Origin: Aedes albopictus
Taxonomy: Eukaryota; Arthropoda; Insecta; Diptera; Culicidae
Reading direction: 5' to 3'
Assembly (NCBI RefSeq): GCF_035046485.1
Contig: NC_085136.1
Coordinates: 220,476,853-220,540,852, forward strand
Length of the DNA stretch: 64,000 nucleotides
The notes beneath the pieces are model-generated. The model ran no database searches and had not been told where the DNA came from. It worked only from the letters and a program-made list of their open reading frames with translations. Made by a program: the position numbers and the translations under genes. Each line of letters opens with the position of its first letter. Positions within the stretch are counted from its first letter, which is position 1. Positions 23,964-34,323 of the stretch are shown one piece after another.

Positions 23964-23979
23964 GGTCCTTTTCAGGACC
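23964..23979 (+). terminator. Histone-type 3' stem-loop, array unit 3
   Basis: GGTCCTTTTCAGGACC followed by 'accgaaaatctttcc' and the purine run 'aaaagagaa'. Confidence 0.8.
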
Positions 23980-24575
23980 ACCGAAAATCTTTCCAAAAGA
24001 GAATTGGATTCGATCGAGAATAGTGTTGCACCCAAAAAGTAAAAGACATCGTCGTTTTTCAGCAAGAGTGAGGTCGGCTATTAATTTTATTCACGGCAGC
24101 AAACAGTGGATCAGTCTTCGGTGGCCCAGCATTTGACGCGGAGAAAACCAACATGCATTGTGCAAAATTGTGAATTCATGTAATTTTCTTTCTTAAATCA
24201 TCCTGATTCCTCAAAGGTTTCATTCCATAGATCGGCAAAAACGTGGTGCAATCGAAAGCTGAAAATATGCTTGGTGAAATAGCAAAATGGCTCTGACACA
24301 GTGATGAAGCTGGCTGCTAATGGTATACAGAGTTCATCAACGCATTATCCTATCCGGGCCGTTTTGTGTGAAGCATGGTTTAATTCTAACATTTTTCGAA
24401 TTACAATGATCCAAACCATTTAATATTTTGATAATTTAATCCTTTCAATGGAAATTTACTCATTTCTCGGTTGCTTAATGGTTTGAAGCGTCTGGGTACA
24501 AGCGGGCGGGGCATGCAAACGAAATAAACTGGAAAGCCAGCCAAATGGGAGGAGCTTGACCTGCTAATCTGGGGG

Positions 24576-24626
24576 TATAAATGCTTTGTCCCCGGTTTTC
24601 TTTCGTCATTTTCGTTGGATCAGTCA
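24576..24626 (+). promoter_or_regulatory. Core promoter of array unit 4
   Basis: TATAAATG at 24576 with the same downstream 'tcattttcg' and 'tcagtc' motifs. Confidence 0.6.
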
Positions 24627-24816
24627 AAGAGGTTGGTGGCGCCTCCAGTACGACAGCAGCACAGACCAACCCAGCGACGGCTCGGCTCGGCGGGACATTT
24701 CATCCAAGGCAGCAAGCGGCGGGCCAGTTTACGACGGCTTCCAGCATTCAGCATGGAGAAAACCAACACGCATTGCGTGGCGTGGTGAATTCATCAAAAT
24801 CATCCATAATATAAAC

Positions 24817-24832
24817 GGTCCTTTTCAGGACC
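24817..24832 (+). terminator. Histone-type 3' stem-loop, array unit 4
   Basis: GGTCCTTTTCAGGACC with 'ataaac' upstream and 'aaaagagaa' downstream, as in unit 3. Confidence 0.8.
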
Positions 24833-25450
24833 ACCGAAAATCTTTCCAAAAGAGAATTGGATTCGATCGAGAATAGTGTTGCACCCAAAAAGTAAAAGAC
24901 ATCGTCGTTTTTCAGCAAGAGTGAGGTCGGCTATTAATTTTATTCACGGCAGCAAACAGTGGATCAGTCTTCGGTGGCCCAGCATTTGACGCGGAGAAAA
25001 CCAACATGCATTGTGCAAAATTGTGAATTCATGTAATTTTCTTTCTTAAATCATCCTGATTCCTCAAAGGTTTCATTCCATAGATCGGCAAAAACGTGGT
25101 GCAATCGAAAGCTGAAAATATGCCTGGTGAAATGGCTCTGACACAGTGATCAAGCTGGCCGCTAATGGTATAAGGAAGTCATCGATACATTATCATATCT
25201 AGACCGTTTTGTGTGAAACATGGTTGTAATTCTAACATTCTTGCGTCATTTTCGTTGGATCAGACAAGGAGGTTCGTGGCGCCTCCAGCCCGGCAGCAGC
25301 ACACACTAACACAGCGACAAATCTCTGCTCGGCCAGGAATCTCACCAGGCAAGAAGTAAATCTACGGCAGCAATCAGTTTCCGACGGCGGGGAGAACCAA
25401 CACGGCATGGTGAATTCATGTCGTTTCCTTCCTAAAATCGTCCATTAAAC

Positions 25451-25466
25451 GGTCCTTTTCAGGACC
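25451..25466 (+). terminator. Histone-type 3' stem-loop, last array unit
   Basis: GGTCCTTTTCAGGACC with 'attaaac' upstream and 'caagagttgcg' downstream. It lies about 200 bp before the RepHel promoter. Confidence 0.8.
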
Positions 25467-25660
25467 ACCGAAACTAATTGCTCAAGAGTTGCGAATCGGA
25501 TAATTTTCCTTCATCGATTTAGAAATCATGGTAGCTTGCGACTTTGACTAGAATAACTTATGAATACGCTCAGCGAAATGGTTTACATTACAACTTTACT
25601 CCATGCATAGCTCCGCCCATTCCAAATTTGCCAACGTATCGTGGTTATGTATGTTGAGGA

Positions 25661-25712
25661 TATAAAAGTCGGAATCTCGCATGGACTTTTGTCCATTTTG
25701 ACTCTTCAGTCG
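25661..25712 (+). promoter_or_regulatory. Predicted core promoter of the RepHel gene
   Basis: TATAAAAG (25661-25668), 'tccattttg' (A at +34) and 'cttcagtcg' (25705-25713) repeat the TATA / TCATTTT / TCAGTC spacing of the array units. The gene and the small units therefore seem to share one promoter type. Confidence 0.6.
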
Positions 25713-25801
25713 CCGAAGGTGGTTCTTCCGAGGAAGTGTTTCGTTGTGCCGGTTGTTGTGTGACAGGTGATAGTGAGTACATTCCGTTCGTTGCTGAAAG
25801 G

Positions 25802-28800
25802 ATGCCGCGCCGTTTGGAAGCAAAATATCTTGCGAACTTCCGCAAGCGGAAGCGTGAAGAGCAGGAAATCGAAGGAGTCTCGCCGAGGCCTGCTGTGACG
25901 AATGCGGAACGCATGAGGCAGTACAGGCAGCGGAGGAAAAATGCGCGGGAAACTATCGGCGTTGGTGTCGGGCCCGGTGTCAATGCCGGTACGACTGCGG
26001 CTGCCAATCTTGAGCCGGTGCTCAATTTTGTGCTGGAACCTCTTCCGGGCAGGAGCACTGATCCGGTGAGATTTGTAGCAGTCCCAGTCAACGGTACATT
26101 GCCAAATGGTGCGGTTTCATATAGCGGTGAGTAAAATTATCATTTTCAAAGTGCATTCGCGGTCATGCAACTTGTATCACGCAAGCATTAAGTCGTTAGC
26201 ATAGTATGATCCCGGTGCAGCTGTCAGGAAAAGTTTTCTGCTGTGCATTACTGCTGCAAGCTAGTTTGTTATCTAGTGTCGTACTTTCGAAAATAGCAGA
26301 TAGCTGACTGAAAGCATTAAAAGTGCATGTATCTAATCTTTTTAAGTGAGCAAGTGTTGTTAAATAATACCATTCTTCAATTCATAATACTTAGTTGGTT
26401 TTATTTTTCCATTGAAACTCGGCTTGTTTCTTCGGTTACGTGCTTTTTTTTACTTACTGACTTTTTACGATTCGGTACAATGTACAGGGTTTGATATGAA
26501 ATATATCGATTTGAATAGCTTATCGTGGGAAAGCTTTCACGTATTGATGTTTATGCTAATGATTAAAGCACTCCAATTCCACTACTTTTTACTTTTGTGC
26601 TTAATGTGGTAGAGTTTAGCGACAAATTCGTAAATTGAAAATCTGTAGCACTCATGGGGGACTCGACGGTTGACGTTAACACGTTGAGCTCGAAATGTGA
26701 ACGTTGTATAATCTTTGTAATCCAAACATTATTCAATGGCAAGTGTATAGTAAGTTAAAGATTTTCCTCATTTTTCCTAGGAATCGCTCCATCTATTCAT
26801 GTAGATGGGGAAGCCCATGTTGAACAATTTCGATCCCAAGGTAAGTGCTTATTGACTGTTGTATGCATATTATTGTTGTGAAGATTTTCAAGTTTACCTG
26901 TCACCACATTAATTCCACAACGAAACCTATGTTTATTGATTGACGATACTTAATATACACTACTTTAGGAATACCCCTATAAAACTAAGATCATATTTGT
27001 CAACAGAAAGCATTTTTTGACGTATACAATATTTTGTGTATTTTTCTTCTCAAGAATATTTCAAATAATTTATGCCAGACACCAAGCCAGACACATTTTA
27101 CCAAAAGCATTAATGATTTGGCAAACATTTAATCATTATTTTCAATCTCATTTTACAGAACTTGTTCCATTTCGTTCTGAGCAGAACGAGTCTGTTCTAA
27201 TTCCTGATCACTTTGGTCAGGGTGAGTAAACTATTGGTATTATCATTACTAAATGGTGCGCATAATGAATCAATTAATGTTTACAGGAATTGACATATCT
27301 ATACCAATTCAAGAAGAACCAAAATTCGATAAAGCTGATCGAGAGTTCCACAAACGGTTCACTGAAAATGAATTTGGTATACCGTGCAGCGTATGTGATA
27401 GGCTGTGGTTCATCAATGATCTAAAGTCAATCACCGAAGCTGCAGGGAGAGTGTTGATAGAGGGAAATCATTTTGAATCGGTCAATGAATTCAAAGTATG
27501 CCAGACTTGTCGCAGCAGTTTGCAACGTGGTGCTGTACCCAATTTGTCAACATCGAATGGGTTCAAATATCCACCTTATCCTTTGGGCCTTCCACCGCTG
27601 GACCCAATTAGTGAAAGGCTTATTTCACCACGACTGCCATTTATGCAGATTCGTCGCCTGCGCCAAGCGCAAGGTATGATTGACATATACATTTTCTCAT
27701 TTTATTCGATTATATAAAATGTTATCCGAAATTTTAGGCAGTTACACGATCATTGGTCAGGTGATCAATGTTCCAGTAGATGTAGATGAGATGGTTAGGG
27801 CACTTCCACGCGAGCTTGAAGATGATTATGCTTTTAACGTGTGCATTAAAAAGCACCTTATTCATAAATCAAATTACTTGTCTGGATTCGTCAAAAAGTC
27901 TGTGGTGAAAGCTTGGTTGGAATATCTTGTTACCACTCCTTTGTATAGACGGGAGGGGGTAAGTTTTAACCAGGAACGATTGAGCGCTATTGCTTCTGAG
28001 CCTCAACCTGGTTCATCGCGGGATGGAGACGCGATCCAGCTGGATATCATCGAGGAAACCAATGATGTGGAGATGTTTGCTGGTCAACAACAGACACTTA
28101 TGTGGAATGAGGATAAGTGTTTGGAAATCGCCCCAGCTCAAAACAGGAGACCAGTTTCCATCGTTTACGATGATGATGCCGAGGAGCTTTCCTTTCCGGA
28201 TATTTATCTTGGACACCCCAGAAAATTCAAGGCTGGGACTCACGTCACGCCTTTCATGAAGGCTACCAGTGAGCTGAGACGGAGTGATAGGCGAGGAGCC
28301 AAGCCCAACCATTTGCTGTACATGGCTATGAAGATTCTGCGTCTTCGAGTTACCGAAGGGTTACAGCATGTCTTCAAAAGCGTGGGAACCGCGAACATAA
28401 CGCGAGGACAGCTCAACGACCGAGCTTTCGTGGAAGGTCTTATGGAACGGAACCTGTCGTTTATGAAGTCGATACCAAATTCAGTGCAATATTGGTATCA
28501 AAGGAAACAGGAGCTTTTCGCCATGATACGACAGTTGGGGAAGCCAACAATGTTCCTGACTCTGAGCGCCAGTGAAACTCAATGGCCTCTTTTGTTGAAG
28601 CAGCTACACAAACTCTCCAGTGAGTATAACGGCATTGCTTTAACGGACCCGCTGCAGGAGCTGAGTGCTCTACAGCGAGCAACGCTGGTCAATGACGATG
28701 CCGTCACGTGCTGCTTGTACTTCAACAAGCTTGTCGATGTTCTCATGACGATCCTTTCTTCACCAAGGTTCAGCCCGTTGGGAAAGCATTACGTCGTGGA

Positions 28801-31800
28801 CTCCTTCAAGCGCATCGAGTTTCAGCATCGCGGCAGCCCACATGCACATATCATGCTTTGGCTCGCAAACGATCCTAACGAAACTGTTTCTGAAGATATG
28901 CCTGCTACAATGGAACTTATTAGGAAAGTTAGTTCCATCAGCGCTGTGCATTTGCCGGAAACGATCAAGAAGCAGATTCATGACCACACGCGTACTTGCT
29001 ACAAACGTAATGAAAAGCGTTGCAGGTTTAACATACCGTACTGGCCAATGAACGAAGAGCGAACACTGATTCCTCTCACCGCTGATGATAGTCGCCGTGA
29101 TCGATTGAGGAAGCGTGCCTCGGAAATGAGACAAATTTTGGAAACCAAGGCATTTGACACGTTAGAGGAGTTTCTAGACGACTGTAAATGTACATACGAG
29201 TACTACCTTGATGTTCTGCGTTCTTCGATTAAGCGACCAACGATCTTCCTGAAGCGAGTGATGAATGAGCTATGGACGAATCCTTTCAACCCATGGATTG
29301 CTCAAAAGCTTCGTTCTAACATGGATTTGCAGTTCATCCTCGACGTGTACTCATGTGCGTGTTACTTGGTTGACTATGTCAACAAGTCCAACCGCGGTAT
29401 AAGTGGATTGCATCGAGAGCTTATCGCTCTGCAAGAGCAGTATCCGGACCAAGATTACACGGCTTTGCTGAAGAAGATTAGTTTGAAAATGCTGAACTCT
29501 GTGGAGATGTGTGCCCAGGAAGCTGCATGGGTACTTCTGCGATTGCCTATGTCTGAAGCCAGCAGGAAAGTTCAATTCTTGCCAACGATGTGGCCTCATG
29601 AAAGGATAAGATCTAGGAAACAGTACAGGCAGATGGATGAAGAGGAAATCGATGAGGATTCGACTGATGTGTGGACCAAGAACATTATCCAGAAATACGA
29701 AGAGCGCGATGGCTTAGAAGATGTGTGTTTAGCTGACTTCGCAGCACGGTACACTCAAAGAAGAGGTACTAACACCTACACTATCCGGAATGTTCCACGA
29801 ATATTGAGATGGCGTGGCTACAGCATGAACGAGTTGGCTGAGTACAAGCGTGAATCGGTACTTTTGTTTTGGCCATTCAGAAGCGAAGTCTGCGACATTC
29901 TGGATGGCAACAAGTTTCTTCAGCTTTATGATATGAACGAGGCAGATCTCTTGAGAAAACGAAGGGAATATGACTGCGAGCTGAACTTGGAACAGACTGT
30001 AGAGGAATACCTTCGTACTTGTGAGAACGAAGAGGTTGGTGAGCAGGAGAATGCCGCTACAGAGAAGAATAATGAATTTGTGCGAACGATCATCATGGAG
30101 CCCAACAACGACGATATTGAACATTTGCCCACAGGAGCACTGAATGCTGTCATCAGGCAACGTACTAATGTCATGTCGAAAGAAGATTACTGTGCAATGG
30201 TGCGGACAACCAATTCTGAGCAGCGCGACCTCATCCTGCAAATGATCCACAGTTTGCACAGTTACGATGAAAGTAGCAAGCCGATGCAGATTTTCTTTAC
30301 TGGACCTGCTGGGTGCGGTAAAACATTCACTCTGCGCATTTTAATGGAGACGATAAATCGCTACAGTCAAGCCCACAACGCGCAGAAGAACGCCTATGTG
30401 GCGTGTGCTTCCACCGGAAAAGCAGCCGTTGCTATAGGAGGAACAACCGTTCATTCAGCGTTTCGGATCACTATGTCAAGGCGAGCCAATTCGAAACTCA
30501 GCTTTGAGATGCTGCAGTTGTACCGCAATGCTTTTGCAAACATTAAGGCGGTCATAATCGATGAAGTTAGTATGATTGGTGCGGATATTCTCAACACCAT
30601 TCATGCGCGTCTTCAGGACATTAGTGGCAATTATGATGATCCATTTGGCGGAATTAACATCGTATTCTGTGGAGACTTGCGACAATTGCCACCCGTCAAT
30701 GCAAGGCCTGTTTACAAGCCTACAGGTAATTCCTTTCACGGTGCTGTTCTTTGGCAAGCATTGGATTTCTTACCGCTTGTTAAGGTGATGCGGCAGACAG
30801 ATGTAGAGTTCTCCAGTATACTCACTAAGATTGGTAATGGCCAGCAAATGACTGCTGAGGAGACCAAACTGATTGAAAGTCGGTTCCGTACTGTAGAGTG
30901 GTGTAAACAAAACGCACCAGGAGCAATAAGGCTTTATCATCGGAATGCGGATGTTGAAGCATACAACAACGAAGTACTGCATAATCAGGATGCTCTGGAC
31001 TGTATAGCGGATGACGTTTTCGCGGGATACAAGGACGCTGGTCAACTGGCAAGCTCTCGCATCAAGCTCTACAAGATGAGCGTCGTGGAAACCGGTGGGT
31101 TACCGTATTTGCTACGCCTTTCCGTTGGTATGCCATACATGATTACAACCAACGTCGATGTAGAAGATGGCGTAGTGAATGGTGCAATAGGTGAGCTGAA
31201 ATATATTGAAAAGGATGAAGACGGCTCAGTTGTGAAACTATGGTTCAAGTACGACAACGAGACGATAGGTGCTGCGTTGAGGATCAAATCGCGACCAGCT
31301 GTCTATTCAAGGCCAGGAATTCTGCAACCCGATTGGACTCCTATTGCAAAACGTTCAGGTAACATAAAGCTAAGCGGCATCATTAAATGCAAACGCATAC
31401 AGTTTCCGGTGGTTAGTGCCTGTGCGTTAACAGTTCATAAGTCGCAAGGTGGCACTTTCTCCGAGGTCGTGTATGATTATGACAAGACTCAAGATCAGCA
31501 ATTGGTGTACGTTGGCTTGTCACGTGTTACGATGCTTCAAGGCCTTTACTTGACGAACTCCACAAACTCGTTTAAATTTCATCATGCTAAGGGTAGCAAC
31601 TCACCAAAGATGGTGGATTTAAGGAACGAGTTGTTGCGTTTGGGTAATCACCGACTGCGTACACTAGGAGATGAACTGAGTGAAGTAGTTGAAAACAGCG
31701 GCTCTGCATGCACATTGATGAGCCTCAATGTACAGAGTTTGAACGCTCACGCGCAGGACATAGCGACTGATCGAATCCTTTCAAGCGTAGAATTTCTCGC

Positions 31801-32404
31801 TCTGAATGAAACCTGGATGGATGCTACCTCTCCAATAGAGATTGATGGATATAAGCGCATCACCCAGTGCAAGCGAATGGGTATGAGAGCGGCTGGAGTC
31901 GCGATCTATCAGAAGGAAACGGCATCAACCCTGGCTGTTCCGCATCCCATCAAGCAACTCGGTGAGGATCGAGACGAGACGTTTGCCGAAGTGATCAACT
32001 ATGGAGACATATGTGCAGCAAAGGTTAATGTTATGGGAACCGAAGTACTTCTAATGTCGGTTTACATTTCACCAGGAACAACCATAAGAAATACAAAGTT
32101 GTTCATGACGCGGAAATTGTTCAGATATGTTAGACTGGACACGCCAATGGTTGTCACTGGAGACTTTAATATTGACGTTTCCAAACAAGAAAATTTTGAT
32201 TTCCTTAACTTCATGAAGAAGCATTTAAATTTAACATTAGCTAATCCTCATAACGAAGCAACCACACTAGGTGGTTCGTGTATTGATTTAACCTTCATCA
32301 AAAACATTAGCGCAGAGTGTAGACGCTATTGCTCTTATTTTTCATATCACCGTCCAATTTTATCTGTGCTCGCAGTAGAAGTGCCCGAACCATCAAACAT
32401 CTAA
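25802..32404 (+). CDS. Helitron2 RepHel-endonuclease protein (5 exons)
   Basis: Predicted exons 25802-26126, 26781-26840, 27159-27221, 27287-27673 and 27738-32404. Every intron is GT...AG and phase 1, and the joined length is 5502 nt (1833 aa plus stop). Start: ATG 25802, about 100 nt after the predicted promoter; an upstream GTG in frame is unlikely to be used. Seen in order: a basic N-terminus with 'TNAERMRQYRQRRK'; 'CSVCDRLWF' in exon 4; the Helitron N-domain ('FLTLSASETQWPLL'); the HUH Rep motif 'HRGSPHAHIMLW' near residue 641 with 'CYLVDYVNKSNRG' as the tyrosine region; PIF1-like helicase motifs from ~1134 (GPAGCGKT, IIDEVSMIG, FCGDLRQLPP, LTVHKSQGGTF, YVGLSRV); and a LINE-like endonuclease/phosphatase domain from ~1605 ('LMSLNVQSLN', 'VVTGDFNID'). 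Family role: nick, unwind and copy the transposon by rolling circle. No disabling change was noticed. Confidence 0.9.
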
Positions 32405-32567
32405 TCTACAGGAAATACATCGCTACGCTCAAGAAACCGGAGCCCGGAATGCAACGTTATTCGATACGATACACAGCAAATGCTCACCACAAACAACACC
32501 TGGTCGCTAACAATCATCGGCAGCACAAGAACCTTCCCAGGAACATCAGAACCACCAAACACCAAAC

Positions 32568-32583
32568 GGTCCTTTTCAGGACC
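32568..32583 (+). terminator. Histone-type 3' stem-loop after the RepHel stop codon
   Basis: GGTCCTTTTCAGGACC lies 163 nt after the TAA, with 'caccaaac' before and 'acca' after it, then 'ccacaagagttattgg' about 13 nt later, like a U7-pairing histone downstream element. I find no AATAAA or ATTAAA from the stop codon to the element end at 32990. Histone-type cleavage is therefore a plausible way to end this mRNA; this is inference. Confidence 0.8.
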
Positions 32584-32942
32584 ACCAAAAATAGTCCACA
32601 AGAGTTATTGGAGAATTCCAGATCTAAATATTTTCATTCCTGTTCTTGACACTTCTTCTATTTCTTCTCTACTTCTTTTTCTACTTCTTTTTGTTCTTCT
32701 TGGCAGAAATCCAAACTGAAACGGAGCATGTCTCTCAGCTCAGCGTTTAATCATCACTTAAACAACTATTAACAACTGAGAATTTTCTTTTCAAATCTGC
32801 CATGTTCGTACGCACAAACACGGAAGTCAAGATCCTCGACCGTAACGGAAATGACGTCCAGACACCCTTGCTGTTGCTAGATTCCTGCGCATTCACCAGA
32901 TAGGGTAGAAGCTTCAAAAAAGTTTATTACACGCTAAAGATT

Positions 32943-32990
32943 GTCCTACGTCAAGCTTGCGGTTATGTCTCAGACATTACCCACCCCTAG
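32943..32990 (+). promoter_or_regulatory. Helitron2 3' terminus (ATIR half and hairpin)
   Basis: GTCCTACGTCAA mirrors the 5' end; TGTCTCAGACA is a 5-bp hairpin; the element ends ACCCACCCCTAG before a T run. The sub-terminal, not terminal, position of the inverted repeat is characteristic of Helitron2. Confidence 0.75.
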
Positions 32991-33737
32991 TTTTTTACAA
33001 TTATTATTTCATCGATTTTGAGGTGCATATTGTATGTGACGGTGAAGTGTACGGGGGGTGGGGGTAAGACGGACCGGGTGGGTAAGACGGACCACAGACT
33101 AGCTCTGTCACTTAAGAGCTGAAATTTGACTTTCTTTTACGATTAACTCTATCTTCTTATCAGTTGATGATTATTGAACCACTCCATGAGAGAATACATA
33201 TGTCAAAAGTGCAAAAAATAATCAATCATTTACCAGGCTACACGCCTTTGTGCTGGGATCTAATTTTGAGGCAGCAATAAATAAGCTTTTTAACATTGAA
33301 TTGCTAAGTTTTTGCATTTTATTTTGAGTTTCCCAGTAAATTTAAACTGTTCCGTCCTATACACAACGAAATTCAGGTAAATTTCATGGATTATGAATAA
33401 CGGTGGTGGAATGAATATTTTGCGTTGTGTGGGGGTAAGACGGTCCGCCTTGAGGGTGGGTAAGACGGACAGTGTTGGGGTTACTTTGATAGTGCCATGA
33501 GAAACACATTAAAACCCACACATTGTTCACAGATTGAAATCTATGGAGTACAAAAATGATTGTTTAAGCCGTATAAAGCATTTCATATTGATTTTTTGTT
33601 CAAAAATTCATTATATTAGAATTTTTGTTATTGGAACAGTTTAAACTTTGTAAAATTACCAGTGCATTGCATACTGTTAGGCGTTTATCAGTCTATGGAG
33701 GTTTCCAATTTACAAAATAGATTTTAATTTGCAAAAA
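32991..33737. other. Spacer between tail-to-tail Helitron2 copies, with TA-target element
   Basis: 32991-33049 is ancestral segment sequence matching 60967-61024. At the TA at 33050-33051 a different element begins with 'cggggggtgggggtaagacgg', a repeated 'gggtaagacggac' phrase (33061, 33079, 33427, 33457) and the 20-nt box (ATTGCATACTGTTAGGCGTT, 33666-33685). The second Helitron2 is inserted in it, so its far end is not seen. There is no coding region. Confidence 0.65.
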
Positions 33738-34144
33738 CTAGGGGTGGGTAATGTCTGAGACATAACCGCAAGCTTGACGTAGGACAATCTTTAGCGTGTA
33801 ATAAACTTTTTTGAAGCTTCTACCCTATCTGGTGAATGCGCAGGAATCTAGCAACAGCAAGGGTGTCTGGACGTCATTTCCGTTACGGTCGAGGATCTTG
33901 ACTTCCGTGTTTGTGCGTACGAACATGGCAGATTTGAAAAGAAAATTCTCAGTTGTTAATAGTTGTTTAAGTGATGATTAAACGCTGAGCTGAGAGACAT
34001 GCTCCGTTTCAGTTTGGATTTCTGCCAAGAAGAACAAAAAGAAGTAGAAAAAGAAGTAGAGAAGAAATAGAAGAAGTGTCAAGAACAGGAATGAAAATAT
34101 TTAGATCTGGAATTCTCCAATAACTCTTGTGGACTATTTTTGGT

Positions 34145-34160
34145 GGTCCTGAAAAGGACC
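34145..34160 (-). terminator. Histone-type 3' stem-loop in the inverted Helitron2 copy
   Basis: Mirror of 32568-32583; same stem, loop and downstream purine block. Confidence 0.8.
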
Positions 34161-34323
34161 GTTTGGTGTTTGGTGGTTCTGATGTTCCTGGGAAGGTTCT
34201 TGTGCTGCCGATGATTGTTAGCGACCAGGTGTTGTTTGTGGTGAGCATTTGCTGTGTATCGTATCGAATAACGTTGCATTCCGGGCTCCGGTTTCTTGAG
34301 CGTAGCGATGTATTTCCTGTAGA

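Larger units (their letters stand above)
21990..25600 (+). repeat. Tandem array of promoter/stem-loop units inside Helitron2
   Basis: Higher-order units start near 22607, 23628 and 24475; the last two are ~847 bp apart and nearly identical over ~640 bp. Each begins 'tggtttgaagcgt', has a TATA box, then 'cgtcattttcgttggatcagtc', a ~90-bp core ending 'ggagaaaaccaacacgcat...catggtgaattcat' and, in most cases, a histone-type stem-loop. About nine core copies are seen (near 22212, 22840, 23083, 23331, 23862, 24091, 24709, 24948, 25363). Frames of 60-100 codons cross the units but differ between them, so I treat the units as non-coding or degenerate. No histone protein is encoded. Confidence 0.85.
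21739..32990 (+). mobile_element. Autonomous Helitron2/Helentron, 11.25 kb
   Basis: The element runs from 'attttgacgtaggac' to 'cattacccacccctag'. The other segment copy (60960-60975) has the empty site 'ctttcta/ttttttacaatt', which fixes both ends. The 5' end TTGACGTAGGAC (21743-21754) is repeated inverted 36 bp inside the 3' end (GTCCTACGTCAA, 32943-32954), the asymmetrical terminal inverted repeat known for Helitron2/Helentron, and TGTCTCAGACA (32966-32976) forms a small 3' hairpin. It holds an array of small promoter/stem-loop units and then a five-exon RepHel-endonuclease gene. The tail is also present inverted at 33738. Confidence 0.9.
1680..33049 (+). repeat. Copy 1 of a duplicated ~10-kb segment (interrupted by insertions)
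   Basis: Pieces 1680-3477, 7847-8995, 8999-9310, 9835-11922, 21414-21738 and 32991-33049 match, in the same order and orientation, pieces of 39188-61025. Sampled stretches (for example 3290-3470 against 46680-46850) differ at several percent of positions by eye. The matched pieces are separated by transposons present in only one copy. It could be a true segmental duplication or two diverged haplotypes assembled one after the other; the gap at 36653 keeps the second option open. Confidence 0.75.

Noticed and set aside
21990..25600. Histone gene cluster
   Set aside because: Despite TATA boxes and histone-type stem-loops, no frame encodes H1, H2A, H2B, H3 or H4 or a recognisable fragment of them.
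32568..32583. Reading the GGTCC hairpin as the Helitron terminal hairpin
   Set aside because: The empty site and the ATIR place the 3' end at 32990, over 400 bp further on, with its own small hairpin (TGTCTCAGACA). The same GGTCC hairpin also occurs six times far inside the element.
32991..33737. The large inverted repeat as a structural palindrome with a functional centre
   Set aside because: The symmetry breaks exactly at two Helitron2 3' ends, so two opposite insertions explain it; the centre is ordinary segment and MITE sequence.
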